From Paraspadella gotoi (Eukaryota > Chaetognatha): 64,000 nt of DNA. The position numbers and the translations under genes were made by a program. Positions 1 to 10,871 of the stretch are shown here, in pieces (the first letter of the stretch is position 1; each line of letters opens with the position of its first letter). Where the stretch lies: assembly GCA_051294375.1 (NCBI GenBank), contig CM119266.1, positions 2,907,812 through 2,971,811 on the forward strand, in the 5' to 3' direction. Below the pieces are notes generated by a model, which did no database searches, was not told the origin of the DNA, and was given only the letters and a program-made list of their open reading frames with translations.

Positions 1-1
1 A

Positions 2-157
2 AAGCCTCATCCGCCAAGCACTCAATTACAAGAACCCGGCCCAGAGAAAGCAATGCCTCAATGGCTCAAGCACGCCCTTCTATACGGAGTTGCGGCCTTA
101 TTCTTCATCGCAATGCTCTCGAATGTCATGCATCAGGGAAAGGACGAAGCGGAGTGA
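2..157 (+). CDS. 3' end of an unidentified gene with a C-terminal membrane segment (partial)
   Basis: An open frame enters from the left edge and stops at TGA 155-157, giving 51 residues. It starts with a Pro/Gln/Glu-rich stretch, followed by a hydrophobic segment of about 18 residues (LLYGVAALFFIAMLS) and a short charged tail (HQGKDEAE). This is the layout of a C-terminal transmembrane anchor with a brief polar end. An AATAAA poly(A) signal follows at 253-258, which supports a true 3' end. The family cannot be recognised from this fragment, and splicing upstream of the window is unknown. Being the last exon of a + strand gene is an inference. Confidence 0.5.
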   Translation, partial: KPHPPSTQLQEPGPEKAMPQWLKHALLYGVAALFFIAMLSNVMHQGKDEAE

Positions 158-252
158 AACAAGCAAAGCAAGCAAGGATACCAGCCAAGCGAAGAGCGAG
201 TTGACAGAATGAATACGAAAAAAAAAGATGAAGAGGGGAATATTTGTGATAA

Positions 253-258
253 AATAAA
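253..258 (+). terminator. Poly(A) signal of the left-edge gene
   Basis: Canonical AATAAA about 95 bp after the TGA at 155-157. It lies before the tRNA gene that starts at 326. Confidence 0.45.
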
Positions 259-325
259 TGTTAATTGAGATGAGATAAAGATAATCTTAAAATTGAAGAC
301 GCGCTTGATAACAATCGTACGACAT

Positions 326-397
326 GGCGCAGTGGCCAAGCGGTAAGGCGTCGGTCTCGTAAACCGAAGATCACGGGTTCGAACCCCGTCTGTGCCT
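326..397 (+). tRNA. trnT-CGU: tRNA-Thr (anticodon CGT)
   Basis: The 72-nt sequence folds as a cloverleaf. Acceptor GGCGCAG pairs with CTGTGCC (one G-T pair), the anticodon stem TCGGT/ACCGA encloses the loop CTCGTAA with anticodon CGT, and the T arm carries GGTTCGAACCCC. No CCA is encoded, as expected for a eukaryotic nuclear tRNA. A T-run at 404-413 is the likely RNA polymerase III terminator. No intron is seen. Confidence 0.95.
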
Positions 398-753
398 CAT
401 TTCTTTTTTTTTTAAATCATCAAAATTACAAAATGTCGTTCAAATCAAAACCTATCAGTATCAGTATCAGTATCACTTGACCTTGGGGGAAAAAAAAAAA
501 GTTTTAGTTTAGGAAATACAGGAAGGTCCAGCTCATTTGAGACTAACTTCAAGTTCTTACAGCACAGAAACGGTTAACGATAAAAGAAAAACGGGATCAT
601 ATTTAGAAACTCGGCTAATTTCTCGGGTTTAAATTTGAAACTAGAAAAACGAGTTGAAAAATTACAGGATTTTAATTTTTATTCTCGTCGAATTCATTTG
701 GGATTTTTCATCTCGAAAGGAAATTTAATTTTACCCTTTTAAACTTAAAGAAA
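398..753. other. Intergenic, putative upstream region of the monooxygenase gene
   Basis: AT-rich sequence with a short CAGTAT tandem around 453-475 and a poly(A) run near 490. No convincing TATA box or coding potential is visible. Confidence 0.4.
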
Positions 754-3700
754 ATGTCATCCATCAACGTTTGCCTGATCGGAGCAGGCGTTTCGGGTTG
801 CGCCTTTTTGAGCCACTTTGCTCGCCTGCAGCGAGAGGACGCCGCCTCCGACTCCACCGTCACCTGCTTCGAGAAGCAACGTGACTGGGGCGGGATGTGG
901 AATTACGACTGGCGCACCTCTGTGGACGAGTTTGGTGAACCCGTCCACTGCAGCATGTATAGACACTTGTGGACGAACGAGCCTAAGGTGTTGATTAGTG
1001 AGTTATTGATTAACCGGATTAAATTCTAGTAACGATGCAAATACTTATCAAAAGTTTTCTATATATAGTTAAAAAAAAAAAACAAACGGGAAAAATATTA
1101 ATTATCAATTACGCATTATTTTTCTTTTTTTTTTGCGGGGGGGGGGTTTAAAAAGAAAATTAATATAATATTTTTCGCCGACTATTTACCAATTCAAAAT
1201 TTACTCGGGTGTCCCAACTCGAGGAAGTGATGGAGTTCTCCGACTACACCTACTCTGACCACTTCGGACGAGCCATTCCGAGCTTCCCCCCTCGCGCCGT
1301 TGTCACCGATTATCTCAAGGCCAAGTGGGAGAAGGACGGGATTCGTCGCTTTGTGCGATTCGGTCACGTGATCAGGAGGGTGGAATACGACGAAAAACGA
1401 GGCGAATTCGTTGTCGTCGTCAAGGTTGGAAATCGGATTCGTATGTCTGTCTCTATTTATACATTATTAATTTCTGCCTATAGAATTAACGAAAAATATT
1501 AAATATTTCCATTCATTCAATAATCATTTATTTACTTTGCTCTTTTCATTAATGAGTAAATCCATAAATTTCGTTCATTAATTCTGAAGAGACAGTGATA
1601 ATTGATAAGTGTTAATGACAGAACCGTTCAATATAAGCAGTCCCTGAGCTTCGGATCAGGCTGTAACACCATGTTACAGGCGGGTTAAGCGCCCCGTCCC
1701 TCTTAACTGCTAGGCGGCCACCGGGCTAGAATGACCAATGACCACTGATGAACGGTTGGTGGATTTTGGTCCACCATACATCCCCCCCTCCCATAGGGAG
1801 AAGTCTGTTGCGTCTCTTCAGTGAATTGTTGGTGGAAAGTTCGTCACCAAGTTGAGGCATGTCGCCTGATGTGTTGTGGGCGGAAAGTGCATCGCCAGGT
1901 TGAGGCATGTCGCCTGAAAGTGTTGTTGTTGCTGTTGTGTTCGGAAGTCGGGCTCACCAATGAAGAGACAGTGATAATTGATAAGTGTTAATGACAGAAC
2001 CGTTCAATATAAGCAGTCCCTGAGCTTCGGATCAGGCTGTAACACCATGTTACAGGCGGGTTAAGCGCCCCGTCCCTCTTAACTGCTAGGCGGCCACCGG
2101 GCTAGAACCCCGGACCTTTGGGTTGGGAGGCGAATGACTTGCCTCCGGCACCAATGACCGCTGATGAACGGTTGGTGGATTTTGGTCCACCATAATTCAT
2201 TTAAGTCTTTAACTATTGTAATTCATTTATCATTCAGGTGGTCATTTTCTTCACATATTCATTTAATAATAAACTTTTTCAATAATTTACTGAATTTTTA
2301 AATTCATACACGCTTTCTTGTATTTATTCATTCATGCATTCCTTTATTAATCATTCTGTCACTTAATTCATTTATCCTTACATCCCGCCCATCAGGATCT
2401 AATCTCCGACGCCGATCTTCCTCCACTCCGGTTCTCCCACGTCGTGGTCGCCTCCGGTCACCACTCCGTTCCCAACGCCCCTTCCTTCACCGGAGTGGAA
2501 ACCTTTCCCGGTCGAGTCCTTCATTCCCACGAGCTACGCGACTTCGCCGACTTAACCGACAAGTCGGTCCTCGTTGTGGGCGGTAATCCGTCGGCCCATG
2601 ACTCGGCCCTTCAGTGCTTGAAGTTCGGGTCGCGAAAGATCGTCGTCTCCAGCCGATCGCGGAACTGGGTCGATAGAATGGTAATAGTATTGAATAAAAA
2701 ACAGAAGAGCAACAAAACGAAAGAGATCGAATAAGATGTTAATCATTTTGAGTGAGATTGACTTCCTCAATCTCATTTGCATATTGTCGTGTTTTGACCT
2801 AGACTAAAGTATGATATATATGGATAAATATGTTAACTGGTATGCTGGTAAACATCATCATGCTGCTAAATTTTTTTTTCACGAATTAGTTCTTAACATT
2901 TTACATGTTTCTATTTTTTATGAATTGGTACAACCAATTGAAAATTATCCATTCATTTAATAAATAAATCAGCAAGATAATATAGGATATAATATATATT
3001 ATATAATATATAATATAGCAGGTCCCTGCAAGCTTTCAATCAAGATTCTCTCACAGTCTCGTTTATTCACTCCTGATGCGTATTATTATTAATCATTGTT
3101 TATTTGATTTGTGCCTATTCTATTATCGTTTCCCTTTCAGCCCTGTGAGCATCGTGTGTCTATTATCATAGAAAGTACGTGTTTCAGTGTGAGTCCTATA
3201 TCAGTTGGCGTCCCCCGTTCTCTTGTGTATTCTTATTCACAGATCCTAAACAGTGGGCAACATTGTGGTCGACCGTGCCGTCCCGTGTGGTTAACTGACA
3301 ATGTGATCTACGCGTTAGAGGGTCTCGTGCTTCCCAAGCCCGGCCGGCGCCCGCCGGCATCGCCCACAACAATCCTCCTCTAACATACCAATGCATAAAT
3401 CTATTCCTTACAGGTGTGGCCCGAGGGCATGGAGTTGAAGCCGTTGTTGAAACGTTTCGATGGCAGGACGGCGGAGTTCGACGATGAATCGACGGAAGAG
3501 TTCGATGTTGTCATCTTTGCGACTGGATATTTGCATTCCTTTCCTTTTATGCAGGAAGGATTGAAGTTGAAGATGGGGAAGCAGAATAGGTGAGGGAGGA
3601 GGAGGAGGAGGAGGAGGGGGGAGGGGAAGAGAGAGAGAAAGCTAGAGAAAACCAGGAACGGTTATTCCAAGGTGTTGCGCCGAATTACTTTTCTTTTTAC

Positions 3701-6461
3701 TTATCTTTTCTTTAAAAAAAGGCGGTGCCAGAAGTTGCTTAGATTTGATTTTTAACAAATGAGCAACAAACTTTAGGCAAGTTATAAGCGTTTTTAACAT
3801 AAGTGGGACAGACCGACGGACAGACATACCGACCGACGGACCGACCGACCGAAAAGTGACTTATAGAGTCGCTCCACGAGTACTAGCGGCGCAACTAAAA
3901 AGAGAGAAAAAGATAGTAAGAAAATAAGAGAGACAGAAAAGTGACGTGTCATTTCATGAGATGTCATGTCGCCAAAAGAGAGTAAAAAAAAATTTAAAAC
4001 TACCGAAACTATTTTAAATTTGGTACAACCAATATAAAAAATATTCATTCATTCAATAAATAGTATTAAATAGTATTAAATAAATAAATAGTATTAAATA
4101 TGACTTTGGACAGGCGATGAATGGTTAAGTCTTCCGTCCCCCTTTTCAATCAAGACTATCTCACAGTCCATTGAGTTTATTTACAGGAGTATGATTAAAA
4201 ATTGGAAAATATCGATGCTTTTTGTTTTACTTTGAAATAAAACTCTTGCTCATTTGTTCTCCCATAATCAAGAATCACGTCGGGTCCGTTGCTTTACAAT
4301 CTCAGCCTCTTTCTCGGAGGCGGAGAACTGAAACTATTTTACCTCGGGATGGCATCCTTCATGGTCATGTCTTTCTTCGACGCATGCGCACTTTGGACGG
4401 CCAACGTCATTTTCGGTCGGTTCTCTTTGCCGACACCGGCGTACATGAAGGAGGAGGCGGAGAGGTGGTGTCGGGTTGAGGACGAAACCGAATTTGGGTT
4501 CCAGACGCTCATGAAGAAGGTATGACAACAACAACAAGAATAACAACAACAATCAGGAACCAATCTATCAGGGGGAAAGAGGGGTATATTATATAATAGT
4601 GATAAAAAGTATCTTTAAAATAGTAAAATAAAACATCTAACGATCGTATCATCGCAGGAGTATCAAGCCACCAAAAGCAAATCGGATCGGAGACTCGGGC
4701 GATCTCCGCGGAAATGGAATCGCCCAATCCTGATTGGTCAAGCATGGAACCGGAATCGACCAATTAGCTTGCAGAATCATTGGAACTGTAAATTTTACCC
4801 ACGTCGCCGATCCTCTTCCTTAGTTATAAATAGACTTAGCATGTTCTAGTTTCAGTAGTATTGATCAAGACTCCTGCGCGTGTCTCACCGTCACCTTTTT
4901 CTCAGAATAAAATCTCATCTTGATTTCGCCCCAAGAAATCCATGAGTTTTTCCTTAAATGTGGTGGCAGCGGTGAGATTCGAACCCACGCCTCCGAAGAA
5001 ACAATCCAAACTGCTAAAATACAGATCTGATCAAAAAAAGTTTAAACTTTGAACACCCTATTATCTCGCTTGTCTGCCGTTCTATTAATTAAAACTTGGG
5101 TTAATTTTAAAGCCAAGACAATTATATATGTGTTTTATTCGTTTACAACAATTAGTTGAAACAGTACATTCAAAAGGGCATACAGCATTACAGATAAACG
5201 CATAAATTATGTTTCTTTCGAGCCCATAACGAGGTTTCTAGTCAAAAGGATCAACATTTTGTCTTACATTTTACTTTTTATGTGTTTTTTTACCATGGAA
5301 ACTTCAAAACAGCTAACCTCCAAGATGATAGTTGTAATTGTTGAACTTTGGCACGCGGGTTTGTCAAGAGATAGGATCGCCAAACAGTTGAATTTCTCTC
5401 CAACTACCATCTGCAGAGTTGTCAAGAAATTTGAAGTAACTGGAGACCTTGGACGAGCTGTTGGAAGCGGGCGGCCTCGCATGGCAACGGATAGTGAGGA
5501 CGAGGACCTGAAAAGTTTTGCAATACAAGACCGTAAGGCTTCTGCAAACCATTTGAGAAAAAAATGGAGAGAAAGAGGAATTGTGGTCAGTCATCAAACA
5601 ATGAATAGGCGTCTTTTCATGGAGGATGGAGCTAATGGACACAAAGCGAAAACTACCCAAAAATGTCATGAGGAAAACGGGATCGAGGTGCTCGAAGGTT
5701 GGCCCGGAAACTCGCCTGACTGTAACATCATTGAAAACGTCTGGGAAAGGATGAAAAGGGACATTTGGCAGTACAACGCCATGACAGTTGACAAAATAAA
5801 GAAAATTGTAAAATGCATTTGGCGGGAGCTGAACCCTTCATTTTTGTGCAGCCTCTATGACTCTCTCCCTCATCGCATGGAAGCGGTGCTGGGAGCAAAT
5901 GGTGGTCCGACCAAGTACTAATTAACTGAGTCATAAAAAGTGTAATTTTCCTTCAAATAGCTAAATAATCTGCTTTTATCACTACTATTTTTTGAGCAGA
6001 TCTGTATGTAAATTGGATATAAAGACCTCAATCTAATTTTAAGTAAAACAAAAATACTAAAATCAACTACTATTAAGACAAAAATAAAAAAAAGATGAGA
6101 TTTAATAAATTTTAAATAAAAAAATGTATCTTTCATCAGTCCAGGCCAGCACATTTGGCAATAAACGGTCGCTACTAATCACGTATGAACTCACCCTTTC
6201 TCTCCAACTCCCATCACACTCTCACGACAGTTCGCCTTAATGGCTGAGATCAAATCCGCCAACGGCTCTGCCACCGACGACCTGGAGAGGATCGCCCAGT
6301 TGTACGCCTCCTTCGCCAAAGACTACAACAACAACCGAGTCACCTTTCGAGATCGAGGCTACACGTCTATTTACTCGGGCAAGATGGCGCCGCCGCATCA
6401 TACGCGATTCATGGAGGCGTTCGATGATTCCATGGAGGATTTCTTGAAGGCGGGAAATTGA
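754..6461 (+). CDS. Flavin-containing monooxygenase, six exons (TMM/insect SNO-like FMO)
   Basis: Coding exons 754-987, 1224-1424, 2396-2680, 3414-3589, 4273-4519 and 6231-6461 join in frame to 457 residues, the usual size for compact FMOs. The enzyme would use FAD, NADPH and O2 to oxygenate N- or S-containing substrates. Visible motifs in order: FAD Rossmann GAGVSG (residues 10-15), the EKQRDWGGMW segment (about 40-50), the FMO signature FPGRVLH (182-188; the motif normally ends in Y/F, here L), an NADPH-binding GGNPSA (about 206-211), FATGY (275-279), and the C-terminal GKMAPPHHT followed by DDSMEDFL, typical of trimethylamine-monooxygenase-like proteins. The intron 1 acceptor (AACTCGAG, poor pyrimidine tract) was chosen because it restores the family alignment PK/EVMEF. 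AATAAA signals at 6662 and 6678 follow the stop. The substrate cannot be told. The short soluble form, without a vertebrate-type C-terminal anchor, suggests a cytosolic enzyme. Confidence 0.88.
1586..1790 (-). repeat. tRNA-derived SINE-like copy 1, internally deleted
   Basis: This shares about 145 bp almost exactly with 1961-2108 and the same tail (ATGAACGGTTGGTGGATTTT), but lacks the tRNA-like head present in copy 2. It lies in intron 2 of the monooxygenase gene. The minus orientation is taken from the Pol III box of copy 2. Confidence 0.55.
1961..2195 (-). repeat. tRNA-derived SINE-like copy 2
   Basis: The reverse complement contains a tRNA-like half: GGCAAGTCATTCGCCTCCCA, then GGTCCGGGGTTCTAGCCC, which resembles a Pol III B box. 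The body is repeated at 1586-1731. Tail and flanks suggest a SINE insertion in intron 2. The family is not named because no library search was possible. Confidence 0.55.
2925..3080 (+). repeat. Dispersed repeat family R1 (TTGGTACAACCAA)
   Basis: The unit begins with a 13-bp palindromic motif TTGGTACAACCAA, then TTATCCATTCATTTAATAAA, then a segment ending in GCAGGTCCCTGCAAGCT and a TCTCTCACAGTCTC tail. The same order recurs at 4018-4185, 34730-34890, 35020-35290 (reverse), 38262-38420 and 48705-48915. This copy is in intron 3 of the monooxygenase gene. Confidence 0.6.
3715..3900 (+). repeat. Dispersed repeat family R2 (ends GCGGCGCAACTAAAA)
   Basis: A ~185-bp unit: GGCGGTGCCAGAAGTTGCTT, a GAC/GGAC-rich central microsatellite, then GAGTACTAGCGGCGCAACTA. 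Near-identical architecture is found at 18905-19107, and the 3' end again at 37870-37953. It lies in intron 4 of the monooxygenase gene. Confidence 0.6.
4018..4185 (+). repeat. Repeat family R1, diverged copy
   Basis: TTGGTACAACCAATATAAAA, an ATTCATTCAATAAATA run, GACTTTGGACAGG and a CACAGTC tail match family R1 in order. It is in intron 4 of the monooxygenase gene. Confidence 0.5.
4730..4995 (+). mobile_element. LTR-retrotransposon remnant: LTR 3' part plus tRNA-Leu primer-binding site
   Basis: TGGTGGCAGCGG (4964-4975), continuing GTGAGATTCGAACCC, is complementary to the 3' end of tRNA-Leu including CCA, the arrangement of a retrotransposon primer-binding site. Upstream lie a TATAAATAG box (about 4825) and an AATAAA (about 4908), as in an LTR. 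The left LTR edge is not clear. The element is cut off at 5020, where a Tc1 element is inserted. No gag or pol is present. It lies in intron 5 of the monooxygenase gene. Confidence 0.6.
5022..6004 (+). mobile_element. Deleted Tc1/mariner transposon, 983 bp
   Basis: Terminal inverted repeats begin CAGATCTGATCAAAAAAAGT on the left and, as reverse complement, CAGATCTGCTCAAAAAATAG on the right. TA dinucleotides flank both ends (5020-5021 and 6005-6006), the target duplication of this superfamily. The interior carries an internally deleted transposase gene. The element sits beside the LTR remnant inside intron 5 of the monooxygenase gene. Confidence 0.9.
5296..5922 (+). pseudogene. Tc1-family transposase with internal deletion
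   Basis: The frame from ATG 5296 encodes about 208 residues against about 340 in full-length Tc1 transposases. The N-terminal part is the paired-like DNA-binding region (helix-turn-helix LSRDRIAKQLNFSPTTICRV, then a GSGRPR linker). The C-terminal part has WPGNSPDCNIIENVWERMKR, matching the third-acidic-residue block of the DDE domain. The middle, with the first two catalytic Asp blocks, is missing and the join stays in frame, so a protein could be made but cannot catalyse transposition. TTG/ATG codons further upstream are unlikely starts because family similarity begins at METSKQLT. Confidence 0.85.
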
Positions 6462-6465
6462 GATT

Positions 6466-6620
6466 GTCGTCGTCTTTATGAGGTTCTCGTCGTTGTAGTC
6501 GTCGTCATTATAATCAATGTAATCGTCGTTGTTGTCATTATTATCGTTGTAATCGTCGTCGTTGTCATATTCGTCATCATCGTCGTTGTCATCGTCGTAA
6601 TTCGTAAAGCGATTTCTTAT
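6466..6620. repeat. GTC/GTT-rich simple repeat in the monooxygenase 3' UTR
   Basis: Imperfect trinucleotide run directly after the stop codon and before the AATAAA signals. Its minus-strand Asp/Asn-rich frame is a translation of the repeat. Confidence 0.7.
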
Positions 6621-6689
6621 AAACTGCATCACCTCTTCGAGCAGTAGATTCATGTAGTATTAATAAATTTAGCTAGGAATAAACTAATC

Positions 6690-9510
6690 TGATTAATTAA
6701 TGATAATAAGTACATGAAAATTTTGTAATCTTAAAATTGGCGACGGGTTCGTATTTCTTTAGAATTTCTACAATAATGACATTTGTAATGGACAAGTTAG
6801 GTGGTATTTAAAATATTAATTTAAAATAAGTGGTATATAAAATATTCGCGTCCTAAAATGGTTTTAGAATTGAGTAAAAGAAATCTGTATGAGTGTCTCA
6901 CTCTCATTCTAGTTTGTTGAAGCAAGAATGTAGCCCCCTAAAAAAAAAAAATCAGAACAATAAAGTGCCATTTTGTTTTAAATGTAAAATTAAAATTTAA
7001 AATGTTACTAGGCCGAAAATATTCGAAAAAATAATGACAATGCTTATTTACAAAATATATTTGAATAATTGAATCTATTTTAAGAACCTAATTAAATGTA
7101 AACTATACCATAAGGCGTTAAAACTAAAACCATTTTCTTTTGATTGTTCTCTCTGAAAAGGATTTTCATAAAATAATTTATGAAATAAGTAACCTATAAC
7201 TGTATGTATAAAAAAATTGGTACAACCAATATATTCTATATTACATAGAAGTATGATTGATTTCAAAAGACAATTAGTACTGTTTTAACCAAACAGGAAG
7301 ACAAAAGTTTAAAGTTTAAAAAAATAAACAATGATAGTTAGACCGCAAGAATCCCGTAAATTGAGTAAAAATCGTTCTCTTCAGACTACAGTAATACGGT
7401 GTAATACGCAGGGCATTTAAAAGCCATGCGTATTTAAAATATGAGGAATATTTGTCATAAAATAAAGCAGACGAAGATCATTCGGAGAGGTATCTTTTAA
7501 CCACATTATATAAAAAACCAAAAAAATATAACCAATAATTTAAGCTTTTTAAGATTTTTAAGCATTAACGATCTATAAAATAGTTTGTTAATTGCTATAT
7601 AAATGTAAAAAATATAAAAAAATTTAAATATTTAATAATGAATATATTCATTAATCAAAACATGACTATTAATACGTTTGATATATTTAGGCTAATGTCA
7701 AAACCATTCATTTTGGATACATACCTCTCCGGCATACAGAAGGCTTCATATTATTAAATGAGGTACTGTGGAGTAGGGTGGAGTGATGAAAAGATTGAGT
7801 GATTGAACATTATTTTTTTGGACATATAATTAACGAATTTTAAATCTTTTAAAAATTTTTGTTTAGAATAACAGTATAGTAAATTCAATTATTTATGTAG
7901 TAATATATTTATATAATCATTAAATTTCAAAATAATTTTTTTTGATTTTTAAGAAAAAGGGTCATTCAATTCAACTTGCCAAAACTATGCGCCAAAAATT
8001 GCGAAGCTACAAATTCAGAAAGCTGAGCTCCTGGCGATTTCCGAAAATGTATTCACTTTAAGCATTTGATGCACATTCTACCCCATATTATATCGGTTTT
8101 AATTATATATAAAATAAAAGAAACCTATCTGAAGAGTTGCAGGTCAAACGAAAAGGCCAATCCATCTGATATTTTTTATGAATTTTTTATTACTGAATTA
8201 GAAAAATGTAATAGAGAGACATTTTTAAATTTCAACTTGTATCCTTGAAAATGAAACGTTTTTAAACTTTAACCCTGAATTCTTTCTAACTGGAACACGT
8301 TTATCAAAATGTCTCTCTATTACATTTTTACAAATGTTTTTAAGATTGCTCATCAAATTTTTAATTCAATATTATTGCAGTCGTCTAGGCTGCAACTCTT
8401 CAAATTCAGTTGTAGATTCATTGTAGCTCGAATTCTTTACCATCTATTAACTGAAGATTTTGTTCATGACTGGAAAACCCAACAGAGTAAGCAGATTAAT
8501 TGTTTAAATCTCCCCTTCTAAACTAACCCATACCGTGTTTTAACTTCTTACCTCAGAATTTTTTTAACAAACAGATTGAAAAACAAAATCTTTAAAAAAT
8601 GTGCTTACAGCCATTTAACTTAACAATTTTCTTATTTACTGATTTAAAAAAAAAATATTTAAAACACAATGTTGACATATAAAATAAAAACTTTTTTTGG
8701 TGATTACTGGTGATTACGATGTATTTATAAAATGTATTAGCTCTAATACATCAATGATACGTATTGTTATGCTGAATGATTTGCCTCTTAAGAACAGATT
8801 TGGATTCATCGTAACAAAATTAAGAAACTTAATAAAATATGTTATATGATATTTTTAATATTTTGACAGCAAAAAATTACTAAAACGTTTTAACGTTACT
8901 TACAGAGAATAAAAAATGTTTTATATTTTGATTCAACTTTTTTAAGAAGATCTTAAATTTTTATTTAAAAGTTTAAAAAAAATATTTTAAAAATTTATTA
9001 TTTTATAAGAATATTATTATAAATATATTGTATTTTTACTATTCTGTTCCCAAGACAATATGAGACAAAATATTTTTTTTACTAGATAATCATACTATCT
9101 TACGTCTAAATATCCTTGTTTGATCATTCAAATAAATTTTTTGTTCTTGAGTACTCCACTCTTACTGTGAGAGTCTGTACTGCGTGGACCAGAAAACCGT
9201 TCGGAAAAAAACTACTTGGACCAAATTCATTGAAATTTGGTATGAATGATCCCTATGTGTATACAAATAGAACTATCGAGGTGAATTTCAATATTTGACC
9301 CCTGAGCCGAGATATTTATAAACGTATTTATTACAACAAAAATATTAGTTTACCTTAATTTTCAGCTTCATGAACATCAGCGGTTGAAATTAGATTTAGA
9401 ATAAAAAGGGAAAATTGGAAGTAAAATGAATAATCATGCATCTTCATTGAAACTTTTAATTATAAAATGTTTTTTATATGTTTAAAACGTCAATGCACTT
9501 GATGCTACTA
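6690..9510. other. AT-rich non-coding region with a fold-back repeat
   Basis: No conserved coding sequence found. It contains an R1-like motif at 7215-7245 and a fold-back: AAAAATGTAATAGAGAGACA near 8201 recurs inverted near 8308, and GAAGAGTTGCAG near 8131 recurs inverted near 8390, giving a diverged hairpin of about 270 bp. The rest is poly(A/T)-rich sequence that I cannot assign. Confidence 0.6.
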
Positions 9511-9511
9511 A

Positions 9512-10813
9512 AACAAGTTTGAGCAAACAATGTCGGATCTGCCCACGATCATTATCGGTAATTAATTAATTATTAATTAATTAATAATTAATTCAAGTTA
9601 ATGAATTATTTAAATAATTAATAATTAATTTATTCAAGTTAATTATTTAATTAATTAGGCAATTAATTAATTAATTTGATCAGAAATGTTTGTTTTGATT
9701 GATTAATTGACTGATTAATTAATTATTGATTAATTAATTGACTAATTGATTAATTAACTGATTAATTATTTGATTAATTAATACATCTTGCATTTACATT
9801 TAAAATAAAAAGAAAAAAAAGCATAATCAATTAGTGAAATAGGTTCTTTGTTTTTTCTATTTAAACTCATTTCCACTCAAACGATTCCATTGAAACTTGA
9901 TTTCCAGTTTAATCACGAACTTTTCTACCCAAATACAAAATATCAAGTCAATCGCTCCATCTCATGAGTAATTGATGTTCAAATAGTGAAATAAATTTTT
10001 TATTTTTTCAATTTAAACTCATTTCCACTCGGACGATTCCATCGAAACTTCATATACAGCTCAATCACACACTTCCCTACCCACACACAAAATTTCATTC
10101 CAATCCATCCATCCAATCACGAGTAATTGATGTTTTTTGCTAAGGTGGGACGGACGGACGGACGGACAGACAGACAGACAGACGGACATTATTTTTTTAT
10201 AATTTATCATAATTCGATGTTTTGACATGATATAAGTGACTGCCCGACAATATTGAGGGGGCGACTGACAGACCGACGGATCGATAAAGAGTCGGGATCT
10301 GCTGAAAGTCATGCAGAGGCAGCCAGAAAAAAAGAAAGAAATCAAAAGGCAGCAGCAGAAGCAGCAGGAGAAAAGAGAGAAAAAGAAAGAGCCCCTGCAG
10401 AGCCAGCTGTAGACTCAAAAGGCAGCAGCAGAAGCAGCAGGAGAAAAGAGAGAAAAAGAACGAGCCCCTGCAGAGCCAGCTGTAGACTCAAAAGGCAGCA
10501 GCAGAAGCAGCAGGAGAAAAGAGAGAAAAAGAAAGAGCCCTGAATCAGCACTAAAAATGATCATAAAAATGATGCAAGTAAACAAATGATACAAGTTGAA
10601 AAATGATGCAAGTTGAAAAAATGATTCGAATTGTAAAATGATGCAAATTGAAAAAATGATGTGAGTTGAAAAAATTATGTGAGTGGAAAAAAAATGATGC
10701 GAGTTGAAAAAATTATGCGAGTTAAAAAAAATGTTAAAAAAAATTGTGATTTATCATCTGATTATCTGATTAATTATCGTAGGCAGATCCGACATTGTTT
10801 GCTCAAACTTGTT
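9512..10813. mobile_element. Non-autonomous DNA element with perfect terminal inverted repeats (family R3)
   Basis: The left end AACAAGTTTGAGCAAACAAT (continuing GTCGGATCTGCC) is matched base for base by the reverse complement of 10782-10813, giving terminal repeats of about 32 bp around 1.3 kb. The interior holds TTAATTAA-type palindromic A/T repeats (9555-9780), a GGAC/AGAC tract (about 10146-10190), a 73-bp tandem repeat (10340-10545) and a short GATGCAAGTTG repeat (10555-10735). No transposase is encoded. Related ends or bodies lie at 11990-13120, 20288-20320, 21105-21700 and 36525-36716. The target duplication is not evident. Confidence 0.75.
10340..10545. repeat. 73-bp tandem repeat, about 2.8 copies, within element R3
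   Basis: The unit starts CAAAAGGCAGCAGCAGAAGC and contains GAGCCAGCTGTAGACT. Copies are nearly identical, pointing to recent amplification. The frame is open but its composition is that of a repeat and no family is recognisable. Confidence 0.75.
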
Positions 10814-10861
10814 GAAAAAAATGTTTTATTTTATGAGCAATTCTGATACGGTCTTAAAATT

Positions 10862-10871
10862 NNNNNNNNNN
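10862..10871. other. Assembly gap (10 N)
   Basis: Run of ten N close to the right end of element R3. The order and distance of the flanks are not assured. Confidence 0.99.

Noticed and set aside
4658-4765. A monooxygenase exon after the acceptor-like ATCGCAG
   Set aside because: It does not resemble the family and runs to a stop. Joining exon 4273-4519 directly to 6231-6461 gives the expected length and C-terminus.
4964-5000. A tRNA-Leu gene on the minus strand
   Set aside because: Only the 3' part matches tRNA-Leu. The anticodon arm and 5' half are absent, and the CCA complement is present, so it is better explained as a retrotransposon primer-binding site.
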